The notes below the pieces were generated by a model. The model was not told the DNA's origin. It saw only the letters and a program-made list of their open reading frames with translations, and made no database searches. From positions 49,543-113,542 of the forward strand of contig NZ_FNOK01000029.1 of assembly GCF_900106995.1 (NCBI RefSeq): a DNA stretch of 64,000 bases. Direction: 5' to 3'. A program made the translations under genes and the position numbers. Positions 41,690 to 50,708 of this stretch are shown piece by piece (the stretch's first letter is position 1; each line of letters starts with the position of its first letter). The DNA is from Saccharopolyspora shandongensis (GTDB lineage Bacteria > Actinomycetota > Actinomycetes > Mycobacteriales > Pseudonocardiaceae).

Positions 41690-42880
41690 TCAGGCGTTGG
41701 GCGGCGGCGCGCCGTACTGGGCCGTGCCGTACTGGGGCGCTTCGGCCGAATCCGGGTCCGGCCACGTCGCTTCGTACGGGTTCTTGCGGGTCGTCTCTGC
41801 CTCGGACGAGTTCGCCGGGCGCGCCATCGGGCTGCCCGCCGCCAGGTAGGGCGAGCCGCTCTGGGACGCCGCCCCGGCCGCGGCCGAGTAGGCCGAGCCG
41901 GGCGAACCCGGGTTGGACCCCACCGGGTTGGCGGTGGCGTAACCGGCCGCGGCCAGGCGCGGCGCCGAGGTCGCGCCGGCCGAGGTCGTGCCGTGGGCCG
42001 ACCCCGAGTACGACGACGCCGGGATCGACGACTGGTCCGACGGCAGGCCGGGAACGCCGCCTCCCGACTGCGCGCTCTGGGCCGTCGTGCCCCTCGGCGA
42101 GCCGGTGCTTTGCTGGGCCAGCTCGCTGATCTGCACGATCTTGCCGGTCAGCGAGGCCACGGCCTTGGCCGTCGAATCGACGTGCTTCATCAGGTTCTGC
42201 GCGCTGGAGAGCAGGGTCTGCAGGTGCCCCATGATCCGGCCGCCGTACTCCACGGCCACCTGCACGGCCTGCGGGATCGCCGCCGCGATGCTCGCGCCGA
42301 AGGTCGCCTGGGCCGCGGCGATCGCCTGGTTCATGATCATGATGATCTTGCCGACGGCCTCGTTGACGAGGGTCGTGACCTCCTGGAGGGTCTTCGCGAC
42401 CGCTTCGCCCGCGCCGGCCGCGGCTTCCGCCAGCGCGACCCCCGCCTGGCCGAGCCCGTTGATCCCGTCCACCAGCTCCGCGCCGGTCTTCAGGTAGCCG
42501 GCCGCGGCCTCGCCCGACCAGCCGCTGGTCTGCGGCCCGGTCGACTGCCCGTACTCCGAGGCGATCGTCGAGACCGCCCGTCCGGCGTTCTGGAAGCCCT
42601 CCGCGCCCGAGGAGATCGAGCTCGGGTCGCCGGCCAGCTGCTGCAGCGGTTCCGACAGGAACGACACCGATTCGGCCAGGAAGCCGAAACCGGCGCCCGC
42701 CAGGGCCGACAGCGGGTCGGACACCGAGCCGAGCGCCTGCAACCCGGCGCCAGCCCCGCCGAAGTCGCCGGTCTGCCAATCCTTGTTCTGCACGGACTGG
42801 ATGGTCGACTTCAGGTCGTCGACGACCTGCGAGGTGCTCGACGGGTCCGGGCTCGCCGAGAAGTTGATCTCCACGGTCAT
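41690..42880 (-). CDS. Type VII secretion substrate, PPE/WXG-like
   Basis: 396 residues. The N-terminal half is helical with a central TSGWSGEAAAGYLKTG, the W-x-G turn of ESX substrates, followed by long Ala-rich helices (GVALAEAAAGAGEAVAKTLQ, FGASIAAAIPQAVQVAVEYG). The last 130 residues are Ser/Gly/Pro/Ala rich and disordered. No signal peptide. It is the last of six co-oriented ESX genes and overlaps the EspC-like gene by four bases. It probably leaves the cell by a type VII system encoded elsewhere. Confidence 0.75.
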   Translation of the reverse strand: MTVEINFSASPDPSSTSQVVDDLKSTIQSVQNKDWQTGDFGGAGAGLQALGSVSDPLSALAGAGFGFLAESVSFLSEPLQQLAGDPSSISSGAEGFQNAGRAVSTIASEYGQSTGPQTSGWSGEAAAGYLKTGAELVDGINGLGQAGVALAEAAAGAGEAVAKTLQEVTTLVNEAVGKIIMIMNQAIAAAQATFGASIAAAIPQAVQVAVEYGGRIMGHLQTLLSSAQNLMKHVDSTAKAVASLTGKIVQISELAQQSTGSPRGTTAQSAQSGGGVPGLPSDQSSIPASSYSGSAHGTTSAGATSAPRLAAAGYATANPVGSNPGSPGSAYSAAAGAASQSGSPYLAAGSPMARPANSSEAETTRKNPYEATWPDPDSAEAPQYGTAQYGAPPPNA

Positions 42881-43191
42881 CGCGCGTCCCTCCCGAACAG
42901 CACGCCGGCGTTGCGGTCGTCGGAGCGCTCGTAGCCCTCGGCGGTCTGCACCAGCGCCGAGCTCATCCCGTCCATGGCGGACGCGGCGCTCCCGATGGCC
43001 TCCCCGGCCTGGATCATGGCGCCGCTGAGCCCGGCCGTGATGAACTGCACGAACGAGCCGAGCGCGTTCTCGGCCAGCGCGCCGGGCAGGCCCCCGGCGG
43101 CGGAGGACAGCCCGTCGGCGATGCCGGCGACCGTCTTGGCGTGCTCCCGGATCTGCTCGGGATCGACCTGGAATTCGCCTGGCGCGCTCAT
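42877..43191 (-). CDS. EspC-like / WXG100-type ESX protein
   Basis: 104 residues: EFQVDPEQIREHAKTVAGIA, a central Gly/Pro turn (AAGGLPGALAENALG) and a second helix ending LVQTAEGYERSD, the helical-hairpin layout of the EspC (DUF2580) and WXG100 group. The YxxxD/E-like end (YERSDD) resembles the type VII secretion signal. ATGA overlaps link it to both neighbours. It is likely a secreted partner of one of the larger PPE-like proteins. Confidence 0.8.
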   Translation of the reverse strand: MSAPGEFQVDPEQIREHAKTVAGIADGLSSAAGGLPGALAENALGSFVQFITAGLSGAMIQAGEAIGSAASAMDGMSSALVQTAEGYERSDDRNAGVLFGRDAR

Positions 43192-43652
43192 CGGACGATC
43201 ACCTGCGGATTCGCGAAGAAGTAGTCGTCGTCGTCCGGCGGGGGCGGGCCCGACGAGGCGTCGACACCGGCGGCCGGCGGCATGTTCTGCTTCACGAAGT
43301 CCAGCGCGGGACCGTCGCCGACGTAGTCCGTCATGATCTCGACGACCTGGGCGCCGACCGAGCGCTGCGCCTGCTGCGCGGTGGTCAGGATGAGCCGTGC
43401 GAGCTGCTCGGCCTCCAGCGCGCGAGCCGCCGGCGTCAGCCGGATGTCCTCCATCGCGCCGCTGGGCCCGACCTGCACGGTGACCTCGCCGCGCGGCGAG
43501 GACGCCGTGCCGCTCATCCGGCTCAGGCTTTCGCTGGCCGCGCGGGCGTTCGCCGCCGCCCGCGCGAGCTTCTTGTCGTAGTCAGCCAGCCACTGCGCTG
43601 GTGAATCCACGGTGTTTCCTCCGACTTCGTCCTGGAAGTTGCCTGCGCTCAC
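43188..43652 (-). CDS. YbaB/EbfC-family DNA-binding protein
   Basis: 154 residues. The YbaB core spans about 18-120: a first helix DYDKKLARAAANARAASESL, strands GEVTVQVGPSGAMEDIRLTP, and a second long helix. The acidic, proline-rich tail (PPPPDDDDYF) is an addition. In actinobacteria YbaB-like genes are regularly embedded in ESX gene groups, where their role is unclear; nucleoid association is the known function of the family. ATGA overlaps join it to the EspG-like and EspC-like genes. Confidence 0.8.
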   Translation of the reverse strand: MSAGNFQDEVGGNTVDSPAQWLADYDKKLARAAANARAASESLSRMSGTASSPRGEVTVQVGPSGAMEDIRLTPAARALEAEQLARLILTTAQQAQRSVGAQVVEIMTDYVGDGPALDFVKQNMPPAAGVDASSGPPPPDDDDYFFANPQVIVR

Positions 43653-44482
43653 CGCGGCCGGCGGGCGATTCCGGCCAGTTCGTCAAGCGCGAAGCGCAGG
43701 TCCTCGCTGCGCAACGGGTTGATGCTCACCCAGCCGTTGCGGGCCGGGTTGACCCGCAGCCGACCGCGCGGACCGTCCAACCAGGACAGTTCGGCGCCGG
43801 CCCGGACGTTCTCGGCGCCGTCGCGCCGCGTCGCGCCGAGCTGGCCCCGGCCGGTGAGGGTCGGCAGCAGCCCGGTGAGCTGGTCGAGCACGTCGGGGTC
43901 GCCACCGCAGTCGCGGACGAGCTCCCGCAGGAGTCGCTCCTTCGCCTCGTCGTCCGCCACGTCGCGGATCAGCTCCGCCGCGCTGCCGATCGCGCGCTCG
44001 GGCAGCGAGATCGGCAGCGCCCGGGCCGGGCCCAGGTCGGGCACCATCGCCCGCAGCGCGTCGCCCAGCGCGTTCGCAAGGACTCGCCGGATCCGCACCG
44101 GGCTCGCCGGGTCGCCGTCCAGCGGCTGCTCGCAGATCAGCGCCCACGACCGGTAGACCATCGCCACGACGGCGGTCGCGCCGTCGCCGTCGAACAGCAC
44201 GAGATCGACCGTGCCCCGGTATTCGCGCAGCGCAGTGACCAGCTCGGCCGCGGCCCCGGCGGGCCCGTCCTCGTCGGCGAGCCCGCGCGCCTGGAGGGTC
44301 TGGCCCGCGGTGGCCAGCAGCACCTCCCGCTCGCCGTCGATCCGCCCGAACGACGGCACGCGCAGCGGGAAGGGGAAGCGCACGCCGACGTGCGAGGCGA
44401 GCAGATCGAGCTCGATCTGTCCGAAGTGGATGGTTCCGTCGGTGGCCCCGCGCCGGGCGGTGCGCGTGGTCGCGGTCGTCAT
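43649..44482 (-). CDS. espG: EspG-like ESX chaperone
   Basis: 277 residues with the EspG pattern: FGQIELDLLASHVGVRFPFP and LRVPSFG near the N-terminus, GTVDLVLFDGDGATAVVAMV in the beta sheet, and a C-terminal RGRLRVNPARNGWVSINPL. EspG proteins bind the tips of PE-PPE-type helical substrates in the cytoplasm and deliver them to the ESX ATPase. Its presence supports reading the neighbours as ESX substrates. It overlaps both flanking genes by four bases. Confidence 0.85.
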   Translation of the reverse strand: MTTATTRTARRGATDGTIHFGQIELDLLASHVGVRFPFPLRVPSFGRIDGEREVLLATAGQTLQARGLADEDGPAGAAAELVTALREYRGTVDLVLFDGDGATAVVAMVYRSWALICEQPLDGDPASPVRIRRVLANALGDALRAMVPDLGPARALPISLPERAIGSAAELIRDVADDEAKERLLRELVRDCGGDPDVLDQLTGLLPTLTGRGQLGATRRDGAENVRAGAELSWLDGPRGRLRVNPARNGWVSINPLRSEDLRFALDELAGIARRPR

Positions 44483-44826
44483 TCCGCGGCACCGCCCGTC
44501 CTGCGCAGCACCTGCGCGGTGTTGTCGTCGGAACTCACGTAGCGGGTGACAGTCTGGTGCAGCGCGTTGTGGAAGCCGTTCAGCTCGGTGTCGGCCGCGC
44601 TGATCTCGCCGGTGAGCCCGGACTGGCCGGCCGCCTCGCGCAGCCGCATCGCCAGGTGCATCGCCGGCGGCGCGGTGCCGAGCATCGGCATCCGCTCCGC
44701 GAGCTGGCGCGCGGACGTCACCAGGCCGTTGGTCTGCTCACCGAGGTTGGTGAGCGTTCTGACCTGGGCCGCGAGGTCCTGCGGCGAGACCTGGTAGCCG
44801 GGCCCGGAGTTCGCTTCGGAGGTCAA
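44479..44826 (-). CDS. Small ESX-like helical protein
   Basis: 115 residues from TTG 44826, with AGGAG upstream; a GTG at 44835 in frame is too close to that site. SPQDLAAQVRTLTNLGEQTN and GEISAADTELNGFHNALHQT form two long helices separated by a loop, like WXG100-type proteins, but the W-x-G itself is not evident. It ends four bases inside the EspG gene and lies 20 bases after the first gene of the group. Probably a secreted partner or structural member of the ESX set. Confidence 0.7.
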   Translation of the reverse strand: MTSEANSGPGYQVSPQDLAAQVRTLTNLGEQTNGLVTSARQLAERMPMLGTAPPAMHLAMRLREAAGQSGLTGEISAADTELNGFHNALHQTVTRYVSSDDNTAQVLRRTGGAAE

Positions 44827-44846
44827 GGGATCCACTCCTGTTCGTG

Positions 44847-45965
44847 TCAGCCGATGACCGGGGCGCTGGCCGGCCGGTCGTCGGCGAAGAGCTTCTGGTC
44901 GACGGTGGGCATGCGGTTCTGGTGGAGCTGTTCTTCCTCTTCCTCGCCGCGTCGCGCACCACCAGGAGCCATGCCGCCACCGGAGCCGCCGCGCCCGGCG
45001 AGACCGGCCATCGAGCCGGATCCGGCGAGCAGCGCGCCTCCCGCGGCTCCGCCGCGCAGCCCCGCCTCCAGCGGTCCGGCGCCGACCAGCTTCCCCCAGG
45101 GCGTGCCGCCGCCGGCCCCGCCGGCCGCGCCGCCGAATCCGGCCGCGGAGGTCGACGCCGGCGCCCCGAAGGCGAGGGCCTCCGTCGAACCGGCCGGGGC
45201 GATCGTCTTGCTGCTGTTGAGCAGGTTCGCCTCGTACTGCTGCATCACGTGCACCGCCTGGGCCTTCTTCTCGGCGGCCGCGACGCTGGCGAGGAACAGG
45301 CTGCCGCCACCGGCCGCCACGGCGCCGATCGCGGCACCCATCAAGGCTCCCGGGCCCGCGCCGACGCCGCCCGCGCCTGCGCCGATCAGGCCGCCGATGA
45401 CCGCGCCTGCCCCGGCACCGGCCGCGGCACTGGCCACGGCGCTTCCGGTCGGGTCGCCGGGCGGCGGCGGCATCGTGTTGCGCGCGACGGAAAGCGCGTC
45501 GCCGGCGTCCTGGGTGGCCTGCTGGGTCGTGGCCGCGCGGGTGCTGATGTCGTCGGTCCGCTCGCCGATCGAGCCGAGCCGCTCCGTCGCCAGGTCGGCC
45601 GACGAACTGGTCCAGTTCGTCTGCATGGCGGTCCGCTGCTGGCGCATCGATTCCGCGTGATCGGTCAGCTCGCTGCTGTGCCGCCCCCACTCCGCGGCGA
45701 CCGCGCTGACGTCACCGACGTCGGCGTTGTCCCACAGCATCTGGTAGAGCTGCTCGTGGGAGTAGGAGTTCCAGTTCGTGCCTTCGGGCGGGATCGGCGA
45801 ACCGAAGTACCCCTCCCACACGTTGCGCAGGGCGCTCACCACGGGTTGCGCCAGCGCGCCGGCCGGGCCGGCGTCGTCCAGCACGGAAGTGGCGGCGTTC
45901 GCCAGGTCTTGCACGCCGGCGGACGCCATCTCAACGACGTTCGCCGTCTCCGAGTCGTTGATCAT
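44847..45965 (-). CDS. Type VII secretion substrate with Gly-rich region
   Basis: 372 residues, first gene of the ESX-type operon. The N-terminal 150 residues are helical with LYQMLWDNADVGDVSAVAAE and MQTNWTSSSADLATERLGSI (a W-x-S turn in place of W-x-G). A very Gly/Ala-rich hydrophobic stretch (about 175-235, GAGAGAVIGGLIGAGAGGVG) could insert into membranes, as in WXG-domain toxins or scaffolds. The C-terminus is Gly-rich then acidic (GEEEEEQLHQ). ATG 45965 is preferred over the TTG 45986 frame extension. The function is unknown. Confidence 0.7.
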   Translation of the reverse strand: MINDSETANVVEMASAGVQDLANAATSVLDDAGPAGALAQPVVSALRNVWEGYFGSPIPPEGTNWNSYSHEQLYQMLWDNADVGDVSAVAAEWGRHSSELTDHAESMRQQRTAMQTNWTSSSADLATERLGSIGERTDDISTRAATTQQATQDAGDALSVARNTMPPPPGDPTGSAVASAAAGAGAGAVIGGLIGAGAGGVGAGPGALMGAAIGAVAAGGGSLFLASVAAAEKKAQAVHVMQQYEANLLNSSKTIAPAGSTEALAFGAPASTSAAGFGGAAGGAGGGTPWGKLVGAGPLEAGLRGGAAGGALLAGSGSMAGLAGRGGSGGGMAPGGARRGEEEEEQLHQNRMPTVDQKLFADDRPASAPVIG

Positions 45966-46269
45966 GTCCGGTGTTCTGCCTTCCAATCGGTCCGCCGACC
46001 CGCCGGCGGACCACCGATCACGGTGATATTGCTGAGGTCACAAGTGCTGGAGACGGCTGCCGCCGTCGTCGCGCAGCGGTGGTGCGCTCACGGCGGGCGT
46101 GGCGGGGCCGCCGATCGGCGCCGGTCTGCGCACGAGATCCATGCGGGATGTCCACCTTCGTGCCGGGCCCGCTTCCCCTCTGCGGGCACCGAACAAAGAT
46201 CACCAGAACGGCGCGGCGGAATCATCCGCAACATTGCTGATGTTCCGGGAGACGAGTAGGTAACGGGCG
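45966..46269. other. Intergenic region upstream of the ESX operon
   Basis: 304 bases between the ESX operon start and the 3' end of the LAL regulator gene; both run leftward. The promoter of the ESX operon should lie here. I see no gene and no clear operator. Confidence 0.4.
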
Positions 46270-48795
46270 TCATTCGCGCTCCCCGAATCCGAGCGCGATC
46301 TCGATCCGCGACGAGTAGCCGAGTTTCGACAGCACCCGCGACACGTGCGAATCGACCGTTCGCACCGACACGATCAGCCGTTCGGCGGTCTCGCGGTTGG
46401 TCAGGCCCTGCGCCACGAGTTCCGCGACTCGGTACTCGGCGGCGGTGAGGCTCTCCCAGCCGTGCTTCGGCCTGCGCCGGGAGCCGGTCGCGCCGCGCCG
46501 CAGGCCGAACGCGCGCAGCGCGGCGTCCGCCCGGTTGATGTCGCCGGTGGCGGTCAGCGCGGTGTACTGGTCGATCGCGGTCTGGTACGCGGCCCGGGCG
46601 TCCGCGGATCTCCCGGAAGCGGCGAGGACCTTCGCCGCGTCCTCCGCCGCACGCGCGGCGAGGATCGGCGATCCGGTGTCGGTGAACTCCTGGGCCGCGG
46701 CCAGCAGGACGTCGACGTCGCTGTCCACCAGCCCCTGGCAGTACATCAACGCGCCGCGCTCGCCTGCCGATTCGCCGGTGCTCAGGTCCCGCATCTGCGC
46801 GACGAGCCGGTTGGCCAGGTCGCGGTCGCCGCCGGTGACCGCGATGCGCACGAGCCGGGCGCCGACCGTGGCGACCGTGTGCGCGTGGTGCACGCCGACG
46901 TCGCCGGCGGCGAGGGTGTGCACGATCTCCAGCGCCCGTTGCGAGTTGCCCTCGGCGTCGGCGACGTGCGCGCTGGCCAGGACGGCGATCTGCTCGTAGA
47001 ACACGGCGACGCCGCGGCCGGGGGACCGCTCGGCGAGCTCGGCGTGGACGCGGGCGGCCGGCAGGTCGCCGCGGTGCAGCATGATCATGGAAGCCACCCC
47101 GTGCAGCGGGCCGGCCAGCCCGTACTGGTCGGGCAGTGCCATGGCGGCGCCGATCTCGTCGAGCGCCCGGTCCCAGAGCCCGTTGTTGAACGAGGCCAAC
47201 GCGGCGATGGTGTGCAGCCAGGTCAGCAGGCCCGCGCCGATCTCGCGGGCGATCGGGCGCGCCTGCTCGACGGTCTCCAGCGCGGCCTTGTCGTGCCGCA
47301 GGTCCTGGACCACCGCGCGCAGGAGGCGCGACATCAGCCACAGCCCGCGGTCGTCGACGGCGATCTCCAGCAGCGCGTCCGCGCGGTCCAGCCGCTGCAG
47401 CGCCCCGTCGAGGTCGCGGAAGACGAACAGGCCTGTCGCCTCGACGTTGAGCAGGAACACCTCGACGAGTGGGTCGTGCGCGGCGGCCGGGGTCGCGAGC
47501 TCGACGGCGCGCTCCGTGCCGGTCAGGTCGCCGGCGGCCAGGCACGCGGCGGCGTCGATCGCGGCGAGCCGGCCGGACAGCTTGCCGTCGACGCGTTCCG
47601 GGTCCAGCGCCGCGATGGCGGCGGCGGGATCCATCTCCCGGAAGCAGATCAGGGCGAGCACGGCCCGCAGCCGGTGCCGGATCGTCGTTTCCGGATGCGC
47701 GGCCAGGCTGGCGGTGGCGATGCGCTGCGACTCGTCGGTCCGACCCGACCACATCAGCGCCTCGGCCAGCGCGGCGCGCAACGGGTGCAGGCGCGGATCG
47801 CCGGGCGGCAGCCCGGAAACGGCCCGGTGGAACAGGTCAACCACCGCGGGCGTGGGCCGGGCGGCGAGCCGATCGGAGTGTTCGTCGAGCCAGTCGACGG
47901 TCCACGCGTCCACGGGCGTGTGCGCGAGCTGCTCGGCGACAGCGCGAGGCACGGCGTTGCGGGCAGCGAGCGCGCGGGCCGCGGATCCGCGCAAGCCCGC
48001 CGAGGTCGCCGCAAGATCCTGGCGCACCACCGGATGCCGGAACCGGACGAGGCCGCCTTCTTCCACCAGCAACCCGATCCCGGCCAGCCGGACGATCCGG
48101 GCAAGCGCGTCCACCGGTGTCATTCCGGCGACGGCGGCCAGCTCGTCCACCGGTGCGGGTTCGGCCAGGATCGCGGCGTAGCGCAGCAGGGCGGCATCGT
48201 CTCCCGCCAGCCCGGTCGCCCAAGTCGTCACCGCCGTGGCGCGGTCGTCCGCGGTGAGGCGAGCCAGCAGCCACGGGTTGCCGCCTGCGCCGTCGGCCAG
48301 CCGCAGCAGTGATTCCGGCGGTTCACCACCGGAGAACTCGGTGAGGACGGCGCGGACCGCGCAGTCGTCGAGCGGTTCGAGGTCGTGCGCGGTCGCGAGC
48401 CGGTCGAGTGCCGCGAACCGGGCGGGCTCGACGCCGCGATGCCGTCCGGCGACGACCAGCAGCGGCCGGTCGCGCAGCCCATCGGCGAGCTCGTGCAGCG
48501 CGAGCAGCGTCGCGTCGTCCGCTCGGTGCAGGTCGTCGATGGCGATCGTGGTGGGCTCGGTCAAATCCGGTGCACCGGCCGACAACGTGGTGGTTCCGCT
48601 TTGCGGCAGCACCGGAATCCGATGTGTGCGCATGCCGAGTTCCCGCGCCGCCGAGAGGTGCGCGTCCAGCAAGGTGGTCACGCCGAGACCGGGATCGGCA
48701 CGCAGCACGACGAGCCCGCCGCGCCCGGCGCGTGCTGCAGCTGTGGCGTCAGCGAGCAGGCGCTGCGCCTCGTTTCGTCCGAATAAATTCACCAT
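46270..48795 (-). CDS. Large LuxR (LAL-like) regulator with degenerate Walker A
   Basis: 841 residues from ATG 48795. The N-terminal STAND-like region has ADPGLGVTT at residues 33-41, where the Walker A lysine is replaced by valine, and a Walker B-like TIAIDDLHRAD. A long TPR-like helical middle follows, then a C-terminal LuxR helix-turn-helix (LTAAEYRVAELVAQGLTNRE, LIVSVRTVDSHVSRVLSKLG). Loss of the lysine suggests it does not bind ATP normally and may work by another switch. It lies just upstream of the ESX operon in the same direction and could regulate it. Confidence 0.87.
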   Translation of the reverse strand: MVNLFGRNEAQRLLADATAAARAGRGGLVVLRADPGLGVTTLLDAHLSAARELGMRTHRIPVLPQSGTTTLSAGAPDLTEPTTIAIDDLHRADDATLLALHELADGLRDRPLLVVAGRHRGVEPARFAALDRLATAHDLEPLDDCAVRAVLTEFSGGEPPESLLRLADGAGGNPWLLARLTADDRATAVTTWATGLAGDDAALLRYAAILAEPAPVDELAAVAGMTPVDALARIVRLAGIGLLVEEGGLVRFRHPVVRQDLAATSAGLRGSAARALAARNAVPRAVAEQLAHTPVDAWTVDWLDEHSDRLAARPTPAVVDLFHRAVSGLPPGDPRLHPLRAALAEALMWSGRTDESQRIATASLAAHPETTIRHRLRAVLALICFREMDPAAAIAALDPERVDGKLSGRLAAIDAAACLAAGDLTGTERAVELATPAAAHDPLVEVFLLNVEATGLFVFRDLDGALQRLDRADALLEIAVDDRGLWLMSRLLRAVVQDLRHDKAALETVEQARPIAREIGAGLLTWLHTIAALASFNNGLWDRALDEIGAAMALPDQYGLAGPLHGVASMIMLHRGDLPAARVHAELAERSPGRGVAVFYEQIAVLASAHVADAEGNSQRALEIVHTLAAGDVGVHHAHTVATVGARLVRIAVTGGDRDLANRLVAQMRDLSTGESAGERGALMYCQGLVDSDVDVLLAAAQEFTDTGSPILAARAAEDAAKVLAASGRSADARAAYQTAIDQYTALTATGDINRADAALRAFGLRRGATGSRRRPKHGWESLTAAEYRVAELVAQGLTNRETAERLIVSVRTVDSHVSRVLSKLGYSSRIEIALGFGERE

Positions 48796-48904
48796 CGCAA
48801 TCAGCGGGAATCCTACAAGCGGGTGATCACGAGCAGAGGGCGTTTCCGCCCAGAAAACCCCAGGTGGCCGGTTCCTGTCAGAGGCTTGCGGGAGAATGCT
48901 CCAC

Positions 48905-49246
48905 ATGGGTGTCCCGAGCGGTCAGTTCCTGCGGATGGTCGACGAGCTCGCCGAGGTCGAGCAGACCGACTCGCGCAACTACACGTCGTTCAGCGTGCGC
49001 GGCAAGGGGTTCGGCTACTACTGGCCGCGCACGGAGACGGCCGGGCTGAAGCAGACGCTGTCCGAGCAGGTCGCGCTGGTGTCCGAGCGGCCGGATGTGT
49101 TCGAGGTGCAGTTCACGGCGGGCGGCTACGGCTGGGTCGTAGTGCACCTGGCCAAGATCGACGCCGACGAGCTCGCCGAGCTGGTGTACGAGGCGTGGCG
49201 GCTCTCCGCCCCGGAGACCCTCGTCGAGGAGAACCCGCTCCCGTAG
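48905..49246 (+). CDS. MmcQ/YjbR-like small protein
   Basis: 113 residues. NYTSFSVRGKGFGYYWPRTE, then GLKQTLSEQVALV and GWVVVHLAKIDADELAELVY match the MmcQ/YjbR (DUF419-like) fold, a double-wing DNA-binding-like domain without a proven role. ATG 48905 has GGGAG about ten bases upstream; ATG 48896 is too close to that site. It is divergent from the LAL regulator. Confidence 0.78.
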   Translation: MGVPSGQFLRMVDELAEVEQTDSRNYTSFSVRGKGFGYYWPRTETAGLKQTLSEQVALVSERPDVFEVQFTAGGYGWVVVHLAKIDADELAELVYEAWRLSAPETLVEENPLP

Positions 49247-49647
49247 CCAGGACGCGATGCCTTGCCCTGAGCGACCGTGGCACGCGCGGGCGGCGGGGGA
49301 ATCAGTCTCCAGCCGCCCGCCTGCCGTCCAGTGTGGACTACCTCGCCCCGGCTACGCCCATCGTCCGCATTTCGCCGAACTAGCCGCCCAACCCCTCCTG
49401 GAGGGCGTTTGCGGCAGCCGGATCCGGCTCTGCCCGCCGAAGCCACCCGACTGGGACTGGCCGAACTGCTGCTGGCCGTAGGGCTGCTGCTGACCGAGCA
49501 GGTGGGCCAACTGAACCCGATCAATTCGCGAATGAGTCTCGTCCGAGCCCAGTCACGACAAGCAGCCCGGGCCATGCCGCGACGTGCACGGCCGCGTGCG
49601 CCTGCGCGCAGTTCGACAACCGGGCCGCCGCACGGCGCCGCCTGCGG
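49247..49647. other. Intergenic region with a possible Gln-rich remnant
   Basis: 401 bases between convergent genes. One minus-strand frame near 49390-49530 reads AHLLGQQQPYGQQQFGQSQS and GGFGGQSRIRLP without a start codon, perhaps the tail of a lost Gln/Gly-rich protein. Nothing else is supported. Confidence 0.3.
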
Positions 49648-50652
49648 TCAGCCGCGCGGTTCGGCCACCGAGTCGCGGTGCTTCGGCTCCGGGGCGATGA
49701 GCTTGCGCCGGCTCCGCCGGTTCTTGTCGACCGCCTTGAGCACGCGCTCGACGACCGCATCGACGACGGTTCGCACGTCCCAGCGGTAGGTGGACAGCGC
49801 GGGCGTCAGCAGGCGCGACACCGGGTGGTCGTCGTAGCCGAGGACCGAGAGGTCAGCGGGAATGGCCAGGCCGAGGTCGCGCGCGGCTTCGTAGACGCCG
49901 TAGGCCATCGAGTCGGTGAGGCAGAACGCGGCCGTGGGCCGGGGCTCCTCGGCGAGCGCGGCCCGCGCGACCTCGGCGGCGCCGGTCAGGTCGTTCGGGC
50001 AGGCCACGACGCGCAGGCTCATCCGCAGCTCCTGCGCGACCTCGCGGACGACCTTCTCCGCGGGCCGCTGGCGCAGCAGTCGCGGCCCCGGCGTCAGCAC
50101 CAGGATCTCGTCGTGCCCGGCGGCGCTGAGCGTTTTCAGCGCGTCGGTGACGCCCAGCCCGTTGTCGAACACCACCTCGGCGGCGGTCGCCGCGCCGGGT
50201 AGCGGGTCGCCGATCGCGACGAGCATGGTCCGCTCGGCGGCCTCCGGCCAGTGCCGCGAGTTCGGATCGACGGGGATCGTGACGAGCGCGTCGACCCGCT
50301 GGTCGAGGAGGTTCTTGGCGAGCAGGGCCTCGCGCGCGGGATCGGCGGCGGAGTCCATGAACAGCGTGTTGCGGTCGGCGGCGAGGAAGCGCCTGCCGAG
50401 CGTGGTGGCGAAGTTCTGCTGCCACAGGTCGTCCAGCGAACTGCACAGCACGCCCACCATGCCGGTGCGGCCGCTGGCCAGCGCGCGGGCGACCGGGTCG
50501 GCCTCGTAGCCGAGGCGGTCGGCGACTTCCCGCACGCGCTGCTGGGTTTCCGGTGGAACTTGCAGGCCGCGGAGCGCGTAGGACACCGCGGCCGGGGAGA
50601 GTCCCGTCTCCACCGCGATGTCCTTGATCGTGGGGCGCTTGCGGCGTTGCAC
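49648..50652 (-). CDS. LacI-family repressor of the lyase operon
   Basis: 334 residues. The N-terminal helix-turn-helix and hinge read TIKDIAVETGLSPAAVSYAL, then RVREVADRLGYEADPVARAL; the periplasmic-binding-protein-like effector domain follows (TGMVGVLCSSLDDLW, ILVLTPG, AFCLTDSMAYGVYEAARDLG, SVLGYDDHPVSRLLTPALST). ATG 50652. It is divergent from the amidohydrolase operon, and three LacI-type palindromes lie in the 107-base gap, so it should repress that operon until a catabolic effector binds. Confidence 0.92.
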   Translation of the reverse strand: MQRRKRPTIKDIAVETGLSPAAVSYALRGLQVPPETQQRVREVADRLGYEADPVARALASGRTGMVGVLCSSLDDLWQQNFATTLGRRFLAADRNTLFMDSAADPAREALLAKNLLDQRVDALVTIPVDPNSRHWPEAAERTMLVAIGDPLPGAATAAEVVFDNGLGVTDALKTLSAAGHDEILVLTPGPRLLRQRPAEKVVREVAQELRMSLRVVACPNDLTGAAEVARAALAEEPRPTAAFCLTDSMAYGVYEAARDLGLAIPADLSVLGYDDHPVSRLLTPALSTYRWDVRTVVDAVVERVLKAVDKNRRSRRKLIAPEPKHRDSVAEPRG

Positions 50653-50708
50653 CTGGAAAGCCTAGCGCGCGGCGGATGCGCACGTTCGGCCCTTGACCGC
50701 GAGAGCAC

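Noticed and set aside
49390..49530. Gln/Gly-rich minus-strand frame
   Set aside because: No start codon or ribosome site; at best a remnant.
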